Source of the DNA: Beijerinckiaceae bacterium
GTDB taxonomy: Bacteria; Pseudomonadota; Alphaproteobacteria; Rhizobiales; Beijerinckiaceae
Direction of reading: 5' to 3'
Assembly: GCA_947498445.1 (NCBI GenBank)
Contig: CANMLK010000009.1
Span: forward strand, 1-38,191
DNA: 38,191 nt
Below, piece after piece: positions 26,885 through 34,508 of this stretch. The stretch's first letter is position 1. Each line of letters starts with the position of its first letter. A program made the translations under genes and the position numbers. The notes beneath the pieces were generated by a model. The model was not told the DNA's origin, did no database searches, and worked only from the letters and a program-made list of their open reading frames with translations.

Positions 26885-28756
26885 TCAGGCCGCCAGTTCC
26901 CGCGCCCGCCGTTTGAGCAAGTATCGCCACAGGCGCCCGCTGATCCCCGAAGGCCGCTCCTCCGCGACAGCCGGGCCTCCGGCCTCCCGCAGCAGATAGA
27001 TTTCGCGGTCATGGTGGACCTCAAGCCCCGGCCGGTGGCCGACATGGATAACGGACGTCTGCGCGAGATCCTCGTGGAAGAAGTTCATCATCTTCTCCTG
27101 GCTGGCCTCGTCCAGCGCGGACGTCGGCTCGTCCATGATGAGCACGTCGGGCGGATCCAGCAGGACGCGCGCGAATGCCGCCCGCTGTTGCTCGCCGCCA
27201 GACAAAACGCCGGACCAGTTCTCCTCCGCGTCCAGCCGGGGGGTCAAATGCGCCAGCCCGCATCGCTGCAAAGCGTCCTCGATCCGCTCTTTCGGCATCT
27301 GGCGGTCGGAATTGGGATAGAGCAGGGCGCCCCTTAGCGTGCCCAGCGGAAAATACGGCCGCTGCGGCATGAACGTGACCCGCGCGTCCTTCGGGATGAG
27401 GACTTCGCCCGCACCCCACGGCCAAAGCCCGGCGATGGCGCGGATGAGCGTACTCTTGCCCGAGCCGGACTCGCCGCGCACCAGCACTTTTTCGCCCGGC
27501 GCGATGCTGGCGTCTGCGTCCTCGATCATGATGCGCCCGTCATGCTGGGCAATGCTGACGTTCACCAGATGCACGTTCTCATCGTGCGATACGCCAATGG
27601 TGACGGTATCGTCCGTGCCGCGCTTGCCGATGGTGGCGTCAAGGTTGTCGAGCGCGTCGGTGAGGTCGCTGACGCGGCGCGCGGAGGCGAACCAGTCCGC
27701 CAGCCGCAGCGCATTGTTGGCCATCCAGTTCAGCGCAATCTGCACCTGCACGAAGGCCGACGCGGCCTGCATCAGCGACCCCAGCGACATGTCGCCAGAC
27801 AGATATTTTGGCGCGCCCAGCAGCAGCGGCGCGACGGGCGCCAGCACGTAATTGGCGCCGGTGATCCACGTCATGTGGCCCTGTTTCCACATCACCGCGC
27901 GCCAGCGAGCGATGAGATCGCGAAACGTTTCCGACAGTCGTGCGCGCTCCTCGCTCTCGCCGCCAATGAGCGCGATGTTTTCGGCGCTGTCGCGCACGCG
28001 GGTCAGCTCGTAGCGAAACTGCGCCTCGCCCGCAGCCTTGTCCTCAACCGTGCGCACCAGTGGCCGCCCCAGCACCACCATCAAAGCGGTCGTTAGGCCA
28101 GCGTAGAGCAAACATGCAATCACGAAATAGCCGGGCACATGCGCGCCGCCAATGTCGATAGAGCCGCCGACAAACCAGAGCACGCCGACAAACATCACCG
28201 CCGAAATGACGGCGTTAAAAGCTCCCACGGCGAATTCGACAAACAATTCGGTGGCGAGCCGCGTATCTTCCGTCATGCGGGCTTCGGGATTCTCCGCATC
28301 GCCGCCCACTACGTTGAGCTGGTAGAACCGGCGCTCTGACAGCCAGCGCACAACCAGCGCCTGCGTCACCCATTGCCGCCACCGTATCTGCAGGAGCATG
28401 CGCATTTGCAGCAGACCCATGGCGGCGAGCGCGGAAATCGCCGCAAGGGCCAGCACCAGCCCGACGCCGAACCACAGCGCGTCCACATCCTTGCGACTGA
28501 GCGCGTCGAAGAAATACTTGTTCCACCTGTTTACCGCTAACGCGGCGCCCACCGTGGCGAGCAGGAACGCCATCGTCCCGGCCGTGAGCAGCCAGGCTTG
28601 CTTGCGGCTGTCGCCCTTCCAGTAGCCGATGGAGAAGCGCAAAAAACGGATCGCGCGGCCTGACGGTGGCCCCGGCGGCGCTGGCGCCTCGTGTACGGGG
28701 ATATCGCTGCTTGGAAGTGTCATGCGCGGGTGGTCTCTAGGGCCGGGCTCAGGCAT
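26885..28756 (-). CDS. ABC transporter, fused membrane and ATPase domains (YddA/SbmA-BacA-like)
   Basis: A 623-residue half-transporter. The N-terminal membrane domain (about 40-370) has six hydrophobic segments and the family pattern RWRQWVTQALVVRWLSERRFYQL, followed by NPEARMTEDTRLATEL, as in the SbmA/BacA and YddA group (COG4178-type). The C-terminal nucleotide-binding domain has Walker A GESGSGKST (K434), signature LSGGEQQR and Walker B VLIMDEPTSALD. Members import or move peptides, cobalamin or long-chain acyl compounds; the substrate here is unknown. I chose the ATG at 28756 (GAAGG six bases upstream) over 28804 and 28723. It is followed by glyS after about 100 bases. Confidence 0.9.
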   Translation of the reverse strand: MPEPGPRDHPRMTLPSSDIPVHEAPAPPGPPSGRAIRFLRFSIGYWKGDSRKQAWLLTAGTMAFLLATVGAALAVNRWNKYFFDALSRKDVDALWFGVGLVLALAAISALAAMGLLQMRMLLQIRWRQWVTQALVVRWLSERRFYQLNVVGGDAENPEARMTEDTRLATELFVEFAVGAFNAVISAVMFVGVLWFVGGSIDIGGAHVPGYFVIACLLYAGLTTALMVVLGRPLVRTVEDKAAGEAQFRYELTRVRDSAENIALIGGESEERARLSETFRDLIARWRAVMWKQGHMTWITGANYVLAPVAPLLLGAPKYLSGDMSLGSLMQAASAFVQVQIALNWMANNALRLADWFASARRVSDLTDALDNLDATIGKRGTDDTVTIGVSHDENVHLVNVSIAQHDGRIMIEDADASIAPGEKVLVRGESGSGKSTLIRAIAGLWPWGAGEVLIPKDARVTFMPQRPYFPLGTLRGALLYPNSDRQMPKERIEDALQRCGLAHLTPRLDAEENWSGVLSGGEQQRAAFARVLLDPPDVLIMDEPTSALDEASQEKMMNFFHEDLAQTSVIHVGHRPGLEVHHDREIYLLREAGGPAVAEERPSGISGRLWRYLLKRRARELAA

Positions 28757-28856
28757 GGCCAACCTTCGATAACGGCGACGGAACCTGAAGCGTTCGCCCG
28801 CCATCGCGATCTTTTTGGAAAACGGGCGTTTAAAATTTCGCCGGCCTGCCTATCTT

Positions 28857-28875
28857 TATGCTCGAGACGAGTATA
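28857..28875. promoter_or_regulatory. Operator-like palindrome 1 upstream of nadA
   Basis: TATGCTCGAGACGAGTATA is an imperfect palindrome (TAT.CTCG...CGAG.ATA). A second copy of its left half, with a weaker right half, lies 61 bases on. The position, about 75-95 bases before nadA, and the pairing suggest a repressor site. NadQ, a repressor of NAD synthesis genes in Rhizobiales, is the obvious candidate; I have not verified its motif. Confidence 0.6.
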
Positions 28876-28920
28876 AGAAGGTGCATCGGCCTAGAGGCCG
28901 GATTTTCGGGCCCTTCTTAT
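28873..28920. repeat. Inverted repeat with inner hairpin between the two operator-like sites
   Basis: ATAAGAAGG (28873-28881) and CCTTCTTAT (28912-28920) are exact complements. Between them CGGCCT and AGGCCG (28887-28900) form a second stem with a 2-base loop. The outer arms overlap the inner edges of both operator-like sites, so the two elements are interleaved. Confidence 0.7.
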
Positions 28921-28936
28921 GCTCGATGTGAGTAAA
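28918..28936. promoter_or_regulatory. Operator-like palindrome 2 upstream of nadA
   Basis: TATGCTCGATGTGAGTAAA repeats the layout of the site at 28857-28875 (identical first nine bases, then GAGTA at the same spacing) in the same orientation, 61 bases downstream, ending 13 bases before the nadA start. A regulator bound here would cover the ribosome-binding site region of the DNA. Confidence 0.55.
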
Positions 28937-28949
28937 ACGGGAGAGGCAT

Positions 28950-30050
28950 ATGGACGATTTCCGCAGTCTGAATGTCGAGGCCGTGGCGCCGATGGCCCCG
29001 CTGTCGGCCCAGCCCCTGTCGGACGCCGCGCGTCGCTTCGGCGCGCTGCCCATGCCCAATCTTGCGTGGACCCCCGAGGTCGAGCGCGAAACCGCGCACC
29101 TGTACGAGAAGGTGAAGGCGGTCATGCCGTCCGTCGAGTGGCCCTTCCACGCGCCGTATGTAAAGGCGATCAACGACCTCAAGAAGGTCCGCAACGCCGT
29201 CATTCTCGCGCACAATTACCAGACGCCGGAAATCTACAATTGCGTCGCCGATGTCGTGGGCGACTCGCTGCAGCTCGCCAAGCTGGCGGCGGAGTCCGAC
29301 GCTGACGTGATCGTGCAGGGCGGCGTCCACTTCATGGCGGAAACGTCGAAGCTGCTGAACCCGAACAAGACGATTCTGATCCCGGATTCAAAGGCCGGGT
29401 GCTCGCTCGCCGAGTCGATCACGGCCGCCGACGTGCGCCTGCTGCGCCAGCAATATCCGGGCGTGCCGGTCGTTGCGTACGTCAACACATCCGCCGAAGT
29501 GAAGGCGGAGGTGGACATCTGCTGCACGTCTTCCAACGCGCTGAAAATCGTCGAGAGCCTTGGCTCGGATCGCGTGATCTTCCTGCCCGACCAATATCTG
29601 GCGAAGAACGTGCAGGCGCAGACGAAGGTGAAGATCATCGCTTGGGCCGGCGCCTGCGAAGTGCATGAGCGTTTCACGGCGGCGGAGATGCTGCGCTATC
29701 GCGCTGACGATCCGTCGATCACGATTATAGCGCATCCCGAATGCCCGCCAGAAGTGGTTGCGGTCAGCGACTTTGCGGGCTCGACTGCGGCGATGATCGA
29801 CTACGTGAAGACAAAGAAGCCCAAGCGCGTCTTGCTCGTCACCGAATGCTCAATGGCCGACAATGTGGCGACCGAGACCATGGGCGTCACGGAGTTTGTG
29901 CGCCCCTGCAATCTGTGCCCGCACATGAAGCGGATCACGCTGCCGAAGATCCTCGATAGCCTCGTGTACATGCGCGAGGAAGTGACGATCGACCCCGCGC
30001 TTGCCGTGCGCGCCCGTCGCTCTGTGCAGCGCATGATCGACATGGGGTGA
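28950..30050 (+). CDS. nadA: Quinolinate synthase
   Basis: Condenses iminoaspartate with dihydroxyacetone phosphate to quinolinate, the committed step of de novo NAD synthesis; an oxygen-sensitive [4Fe-4S] enzyme with three cysteine ligands. The 366-residue protein shows [13 protein letters not shown], then [31 protein letters not shown] (C151), [11 protein letters not shown] (C236) and PCNLCPHMK (C323, the family's third ligand position, with C320 two residues before). GGGAG precedes the ATG at 28950. nadB and nadC, which often follow nadA, are not here; the next gene is convergent. Two operator-like palindromes upstream suggest repression, possibly by NadQ. Confidence 0.97.
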   Translation: MDDFRSLNVEAVAPMAPLSAQPLSDAARRFGALPMPNLAWTPEVERETAHLYEKVKAVMPSVEWPFHAPYVKAINDLKKVRNAVILAHNYQTPEIYNCVADVVGDSLQLAKLAAESDADVIVQGGVHFMAETSKLLNPNKTILIPDSKAGCSLAESITAADVRLLRQQYPGVPVVAYVNTSAEVKAEVDICCTSSNALKIVESLGSDRVIFLPDQYLAKNVQAQTKVKIIAWAGACEVHERFTAAEMLRYRADDPSITIIAHPECPPEVVAVSDFAGSTAAMIDYVKTKKPKRVLLVTECSMADNVATETMGVTEFVRPCNLCPHMKRITLPKILDSLVYMREEVTIDPALAVRARRSVQRMIDMG

Positions 30051-30089
30051 GGCAAGACGAGGTCAGAAGGGCAGTCAGACTTGCAATTG

Positions 30090-30180
30090 CGTCATGCGCG
30101 GACTTGATCCGCGCATCCAGACGAGTGTCTAGATGCTGGTCCTCTGCGCCTGGATACGCGGGTCAAACCCGCGTATGACG
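30090..30180. repeat. Facing pair of palindromic repeats, CGTCAT...ATCCAG family (site 2)
   Basis: The left arm (30090-30120) runs from CGTCATGCGCGGA to TCCGCGCATCCAG; the right arm (30150-30180) is its near complement with several substitutions, ending in GTATGACG. Each 31-bp arm can fold alone (TGCGCGGA with TCCGCGCA), and the two arms can pair with each other. It is intergenic, after nadA. Confidence 0.8.
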
Positions 30181-30210
30181 GAAGTAAGCTTGCCTGCGCC
30201 CCATCTAACA

Positions 30211-30239
30211 AAAACCCCGGAGCGTCGCTCCGGGGTTTT
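30211..30239. terminator. Bidirectional rho-independent terminator, nadA / atpF
   Basis: AAAACCCCGGAGCG (30211-30224) pairs exactly with CGCTCCGGGGTTTT (30226-30239). The arms read as a GC-rich stem with a T-run on the 3' side in both directions. It sits between the convergent nadA gene and the F0 operon and should stop both. Confidence 0.9.
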
Positions 30240-30264
30240 CAAATTGTACCGATCCAGCGAAACG

Positions 30265-30753
30265 TCAGTGCGCGAGATTCTTGCGCACGTCCTCAATGCC
30301 GCGCACGACGAGTTCGGCGGCTGCCTCGCCCTTGGTCTGGATGCGCAGCACTCTCTCGGCGGCCAGTACAGCCGCGTCGGCGGCGGCGGCGCGCACTTCG
30401 TTGGTCGCCTGCGTTTCGGCCATGGCGATCTTCATCTCGGCCTGCTTGGTGCGGCGCGCGACAAACTCTTCCATGCGGATGGCGGATTCACGCGCCATCG
30501 CTTCGGCTTCTTCGCGCGCCTGCGCAACAATGGCCTGAGCTTCGGCCTCTGCCGCAGCGGCGCGCGCCTTATAGGATGCGAGCACGCTTTCAGCTTCCGC
30601 ACGAAGCTTGCTGGCCTCGTCGAGCTCGGCCTGGATGCGACGACCACGATCATCGAGCGTGCCGGCGATCAGTGTGTGAACGCCGTAATAGCCGAGCAGG
30701 AGGACAAACAGTCCAAAGCCGACGGCGACAAAGAAGCTTGCGTCGAAATGCAT
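30265..30753 (-). CDS. atpF: F0F1 ATP synthase subunit b
   Basis: Peripheral-stalk subunit linking the F0 stator to F1. The 162 residues show one N-terminal membrane helix (about 6-30: SFFVAVGFGLFVLLLGYYGV) followed by a long alanine- and glutamate-rich coiled coil (about 40-150). Last gene of the F0 operon, 10 bases after the b' gene, with GAGGA 7 bases before its ATG. In Rhizobiales b and b' form a heterodimer; the F1 genes lie elsewhere in such genomes and are not in this window. Confidence 0.95.
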   Translation of the reverse strand: MHFDASFFVAVGFGLFVLLLGYYGVHTLIAGTLDDRGRRIQAELDEASKLRAEAESVLASYKARAAAAEAEAQAIVAQAREEAEAMARESAIRMEEFVARRTKQAEMKIAMAETQATNEVRAAAADAAVLAAERVLRIQTKGEAAAELVVRGIEDVRKNLAH

Positions 30754-30763
30754 GACGTTTTCC

Positions 30764-31300
30764 TCAGCCCTTCACGGCGTCTTCGATGAGCTTTGCGTCG
30801 GCGTCGCGGCCAGTCACCTGACGGACGATGGCGGACGCTGCTTCGGCTGCGATGGCGGACACGTTCGACATCGCCTGCGTCTTCATAACCGTAATCTTTT
30901 CCTCGGCGATGGCGAGCTTCGCGTTGAGGTCGGACTCCAGCGCCTTGCGCTTGGCTTCCGTCTCGGCGTGGAGCTTGTCGCGCAAGGACTGCACGTTCTG
31001 CTGGGCAGAGGCCTTGGCGTCGGAGAGAGACTTGTCGTACGCCGCGCCGGCGTCGTCAGCGGCCTTTTTGGCGCCGTTGGCGGCGTCAAGATCGCTGGCG
31101 ATCTTTGCGCTGCGCGCATCAAGAATTTCCGCGACGCGGGGAATGGCGATCTTCGATAGCGCGTAATAAAGCGCGCCAAACGTGATCGCGAGCCAGAACA
31201 GCTGCGATGCGAACGTCGAGGTGTCGAAGGGTGGAAACACGCCGGTCGCGGCGGCGCCCGAAACGGGTGCGGTGGCGGCAAGCGCAGAAGAAATGAACAT
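30764..31300 (-). CDS. atpF2: F0F1 ATP synthase subunit b'
   Basis: Second, divergent b-type stalk subunit found in photosynthetic bacteria, plastids and many alphaproteobacteria. The 178 residues carry an alanine-rich leader, then [35 protein letters not shown], the family's membrane helix and the conserved P-R-(V/I) exit, then a long coiled coil. It lies 75 bases after atpE. A clear ribosome-binding site is lacking (GGGATCGCACC before the ATG), which may keep its level matched to b; that is inference. Confidence 0.95.
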   Translation of the reverse strand: MFISSALAATAPVSGAAATGVFPPFDTSTFASQLFWLAITFGALYYALSKIAIPRVAEILDARSAKIASDLDAANGAKKAADDAGAAYDKSLSDAKASAQQNVQSLRDKLHAETEAKRKALESDLNAKLAIAEEKITVMKTQAMSNVSAIAAEAASAIVRQVTGRDADAKLIEDAVKG

Positions 31301-31375
31301 GGTGCGATCCCGGATGTTGGTCCCAGGGAGGAAACGCCGCGCGATGAGAGCGCCTCAAGCGCGCGGCGCGATAAG

Positions 31376-31603
31376 TCAGACCACGAAGAGCAGAAGAATC
31401 GCGACGAGGAACGCGAAAATGCCGAGGCCTTCTGCGAGCGCGGCGCCGATGAACGCGCGGCCGAACTGGGCGTCAGCGGCCGACGGGTTGCGCAACGCGC
31501 CGAGAAGGAAGTTGCCGAAGATGTTGCCGACGCCGATGGCCGCGGCGCCCATGCCGATGGCCGCGATGCCCGCGCCGATGTACTTAGCTGCTACCGGATC
31601 CAT
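31376..31603 (-). CDS. atpE: F0F1 ATP synthase subunit c
   Basis: Proton-carrying ring subunit; a 75-residue helical hairpin. The polar loop is ALRNPSA with the conserved R-N/Q-P triad, and the ion-binding carboxylate is E58 in [10 protein letters not shown]. No sodium-type residues are evident around it, so proton coupling is likely. It sits 52 bases downstream of atpB. Confidence 0.98.
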   Translation of the reverse strand: MDPVAAKYIGAGIAAIGMGAAAIGVGNIFGNFLLGALRNPSAADAQFGRAFIGAALAEGLGIFAFLVAILLLFVV

Positions 31604-31655
31604 ATTTCGAACTCCTGTTCGAGTTTAAGGGCGACCGTCTGTTGTTAAATATTTA

Positions 31656-32417
31656 TCAGTGGCCCGGGTGAATTGCGTCATTCAGGTAGACGCAAGTGAG
31701 GATTGCGAACACGTAGGCCTGCAGCACCGCCACCAGTAGCTCCAGCGCGTAGATCGCGATGACGCCCATGAGCGGCAACGGAGCCAGCGCCGCAAAGGCG
31801 CCAGCGCCAAGCAGCATGGAGACGAAGCCGCCAAACACCTTGAGGGTGATGTGGCCGGCCAGCATGTTTGCAAAAAGACGAACCGCAAGCGAGATCGGAC
31901 GCGAGAGAAACGAAATGACCTCGATCAGCGTCACGAACCATAAAAGCGCGGGCGACACGCCCGACGGCACGAACAGGCGCAGGAAATGCGTTCCGTGCCG
32001 CACGACGCCGTAGATAATGACAGTGAGAATGACCAGCAGCGCGAACGTAAATGTCACGACAATCTGGCTGGTCACCGTGAACGAGCCGGGCAGAAGGCCA
32101 GCGAGGTTAGCGAACAGCACAAACAGGAACAGTGAGAACACAAGCGGGAAGAACTTCATGCCTTCGCGGCCGGCTGAGCCGCGCACGGTCGACGCCACGA
32201 ACTCGTAAGTCATCTCCGCGGCCGATTGCAGTCGGTCAGGCACCAGCGACTTCTTGCGCGTGCCGTAAACCATCAGCCCCAGGCTCGCGAGGAGGACAAT
32301 GATCATCCACAACGATGCGTTGGTGAAGGAAATGTCCAGGCCGCCGATCCTGATCGGAATGATCGGCGTCACTTCGAACTGATGGATCGGATCGATTGCC
32401 TTGCCGGGAGTAGCCAA
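31656..32417 (-). CDS. atpB: F0F1 ATP synthase subunit a
   Basis: Stator subunit forming the two proton half-channels against the c ring. The 253 residues include the N-terminal [12 protein letters not shown] typical of alphaproteobacteria, [18 protein letters not shown], and the essential arginine in [18 protein letters not shown]. The C-terminal helix [24 protein letters not shown] is the family consensus. It lies 30 bases after atpI and belongs to the same transcript. Confidence 0.98.
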   Translation of the reverse strand: MATPGKAIDPIHQFEVTPIIPIRIGGLDISFTNASLWMIIVLLASLGLMVYGTRKKSLVPDRLQSAAEMTYEFVASTVRGSAGREGMKFFPLVFSLFLFVLFANLAGLLPGSFTVTSQIVVTFTFALLVILTVIIYGVVRHGTHFLRLFVPSGVSPALLWFVTLIEVISFLSRPISLAVRLFANMLAGHITLKVFGGFVSMLLGAGAFAALAPLPLMGVIAIYALELLVAVLQAYVFAILTCVYLNDAIHPGH

Positions 32418-32447
32418 TTCTTCACCCTTCGTCGCGCCAGATGCGCA

Positions 32448-32795
32448 TCATTTCGAATCTTTGCCACGGGCCCCGGTGGAGCCTGCAGCCATGCGGTACA
32501 CATTCCAGAACCCTGTCGCCGTTCCAAGACCGATAAACACGATCAGGAAAAGCGGCTGCGTCGAGAACAGCTTGTCGAGAAGCCAGCCGACGCCGCCCCC
32601 CGCAATCACGCCCCCGACGAACTCCGAAATCACGCGCATTCCAAGTGAGAGGGCGCGGCTCGTACTGCTTGCAGAAACATCAACTTCATTTCCGGTTCGA
32701 TCGGGCCGCTTGTTGCGCTCCCCAAGCTGGCCCGAGAGCCGCCCAAGTCTCGCCTTCAGAGCCTCGTCGTCCTTCCCGCCGTCAGAATTGGTCAT
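32448..32795 (-). CDS. atpI: ATP synthase protein I (AtpI/AtpZ family)
   Basis: A 115-residue protein: a charged N-terminal half (DDEALKARLGRLSGQLGERN) followed by two hydrophobic helices around a glycine-rich turn (GGVIAGGGVGWLLDK, then FLIVFIGLGTATGFWNVYRM). This is the AtpI/AtpZ pattern. In other bacteria AtpI helps assemble the c ring and AtpZ/I may move Mg or Ca. The ATG at 32795 has AGGTGAG close upstream; the frame extends further but that part overlaps the promoter. First gene of the F0 operon. Confidence 0.93.
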   Translation of the reverse strand: MTNSDGGKDDEALKARLGRLSGQLGERNKRPDRTGNEVDVSASSTSRALSLGMRVISEFVGGVIAGGGVGWLLDKLFSTQPLFLIVFIGLGTATGFWNVYRMAAGSTGARGKDSK

Positions 32796-33297
32796 GGCTC
32801 TCACCTTTGCGCCCAAGGCGCACGGGCTATGCCTTATGCCAGAAAACCCCGATGTCAGGCTGGATATGACCCGGTTGGAGCCGGATCGCGTTTCGAACGG
32901 AAATGTCGCCAGAACAACCCCTGCGAGCGCGCGCAACATAGGCGCCACACGAAAGTGTGTCAAGCGCTGCGCTTATTTCTTAGGCATCTGATTTTAAAGA
33001 GCTTTCAGCGCCTTTGCTGCGGCGCATCCAAACGCCGCAGGGAAGATCGCGCAATTGCCGACGCGCGGAGTCGATTCGAGCCGATATCAGTCCACGTCTT
33101 TCCGCCCCAACCGGGAAGCCGCTTCACCCGCTGCATTTGCTCAGGGAGTTTGACGGGCGCAATCGTCAAACCATCTATGTGATCAAAAATATCAACAACG
33201 AAAATAAGTAATATACGGTTCTGGACACTGGCCACGCGCGCTTCTACCGTTCGGCAACGCTCGCTTGAAGCGGGGCCAGTCTGGAGGACGTCGTCGC
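32796..33297. other. Divergent intergenic region, atpI / alpha-hydroxy-acid oxidase
   Basis: Roughly 500 bases without a supportable gene. On the atpI side it contains a strong promoter and a leader of about 130 bases. In the middle there is an 8-bp hairpin, CTGCGGCG/CGCCGCAG (33017-33040). The part from about 33170 to 33225 is clearly AT-rich and probably contains the promoter of the oxidase gene, but I could not pick a single -35/-10 pair. Short open frames here have no family resemblance. Confidence 0.6.
32935..32963 (-). promoter_or_regulatory. Near-consensus promoter of the F0 ATP synthase operon
   Basis: On the minus strand TTGACA (32958-32963) and TATGTT (32935-32940) are 17 bases apart, close to the housekeeping consensus. 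The spacer carries the palindrome CACAC-GAAA-GTGTG (32946-32959), which overlaps the -35 box and could be an operator. Predicted leader length is about 130 bases. Confidence 0.75.
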
Positions 33298-34473
33298 ATG
33301 GGTCGGATCGATCGCTGTTACAATATCGCCGACCTTCGAGACGTTGCTCAAAGTCGCCTGCCCAAGGGTGTTTTCGAATATCTCGACAAGGGCACGGAGG
33401 ATCAGCAGTCGCTGGGCAACAACCGTCACCGGCTGGATCAGACAAAGCTTCTCAACAAGGTGCTGGTCGATGTGTCCGATGTGCGGCTCGACACGCAAAT
33501 TCTAGGCAAGCCGTCGGCCATGCCGCTCGTGATCGCGCCCACCGGCATCGCCGGTCTCACCTGGTTCGAGGGCGAATACGAACTCGCCAAGGCCGCGGCT
33601 GCCGCAGGGGTCCCCTTTACGCTGGCGACCGGCTCCAACACGCCGATGGAAAAGGTGGCGCAGGAATCTGGCGCGCGCGCCTGGTTCCAGCTCTACATGT
33701 GGCGCGAGAAGGAATTATCCTACGAACTCGTGCGCCGCGCCGCCAAGGCCGGTTTCGAGGCGCTGGTGTGGACGGTCGATATCGGCCACGGCGCCAATCG
33801 CGAACACAATTTGCGCAACGGCTTTTCGACGCCCTACAAGATCAACTCCCGCAGCATCGTGGACATGCTGCGCCATCCTGAATGGCTCGCCACGGTCATG
33901 GGCCGCTACATGATGAACGGCGGCATGCCCGAGCACGCCAATTATCCCGAGCAATATCGCACCAACATCCTGAAGGGCGGCGAACGCAAGGGCGGTGGCA
34001 AGTCGACCGCGATGCGCGCCGACAAAGTGTCGTGGGAAGATGTTGATCGCCTGCGCGACCTGTGGCCAGGCAAGCTCATCATCAAGGGAATCATGCGCCC
34101 GGACGATGCGCAGCTGGCCGTGGAGCACGGCGCCGACGCGATCGTCGTTTCCAACCACGGCGGGCGCAACATGGACAGCGCGCCAGCAACCATTGACGCG
34201 CTGCCCCGCATTGTTGCGGCGGTCGGCGACAAGACGGACGTGATCGTCGACTCGGGCGTGCGCCGCGGTAGCGACATCGTGAAATGTCTCGCTCTTGGCG
34301 CCAAAGCCGTGCTCACCGGCCGCGCGACGCTTTATGGCACAGCGGCAGGCGGCCAGCCCGGCGCCGAAAAGGCTTTGGCGATCCTCAAGAATGAGATGAA
34401 GCGCACCATGGCCTACGTGGGCCTGCAAAGAACGTCGGAGATCACCGGCGACGTCATCTGGCGCGCCGACTGA
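33298..34473 (+). CDS. lldD: FMN-dependent alpha-hydroxy-acid dehydrogenase/oxidase
   Basis: A 391-residue TIM-barrel flavoenzyme that oxidises L-2-hydroxy acids such as lactate to 2-oxo acids. The catalytic histidine is H287 in VSNHGGRNMDSAPATIDALP; other motifs are PLVIAPTGIAGLTWFEGE, GVPFTLATGSNTPMEKVA, FQLYMWREKE and the phosphate-binding GVRRGSDIVKCLALGAKAV. Members include L-lactate dehydrogenase LldD, mandelate dehydrogenase and glycolate oxidase; the substrate cannot be fixed here and the symbol is provisional. The ATG at 33298 follows GGAGG by about 10 bases. A solute-binding protein gene follows after 35 bases, suggesting a substrate-uptake link. Confidence 0.92.
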   Translation: MGRIDRCYNIADLRDVAQSRLPKGVFEYLDKGTEDQQSLGNNRHRLDQTKLLNKVLVDVSDVRLDTQILGKPSAMPLVIAPTGIAGLTWFEGEYELAKAAAAAGVPFTLATGSNTPMEKVAQESGARAWFQLYMWREKELSYELVRRAAKAGFEALVWTVDIGHGANREHNLRNGFSTPYKINSRSIVDMLRHPEWLATVMGRYMMNGGMPEHANYPEQYRTNILKGGERKGGGKSTAMRADKVSWEDVDRLRDLWPGKLIIKGIMRPDDAQLAVEHGADAIVVSNHGGRNMDSAPATIDALPRIVAAVGDKTDVIVDSGVRRGSDIVKCLALGAKAVLTGRATLYGTAAGGQPGAEKALAILKNEMKRTMAYVGLQRTSEITGDVIWRAD

Positions 34474-34508
34474 ACGTCGGGCGCGGATAATCCAAACGGG
34501 AGGGAAGC

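Noticed and set aside
30133-30789. Plus-strand frame opposite atpF
   Set aside because: It begins in an interspersed repeat and crosses a bidirectional terminator; antisense shadow.
33014-33211. 65-codon frame in the atpI/lldD gap
   Set aside because: No ribosome-binding site, no similarity, and it runs from GC-rich into AT-rich DNA in a way that suits a promoter region better than a gene.
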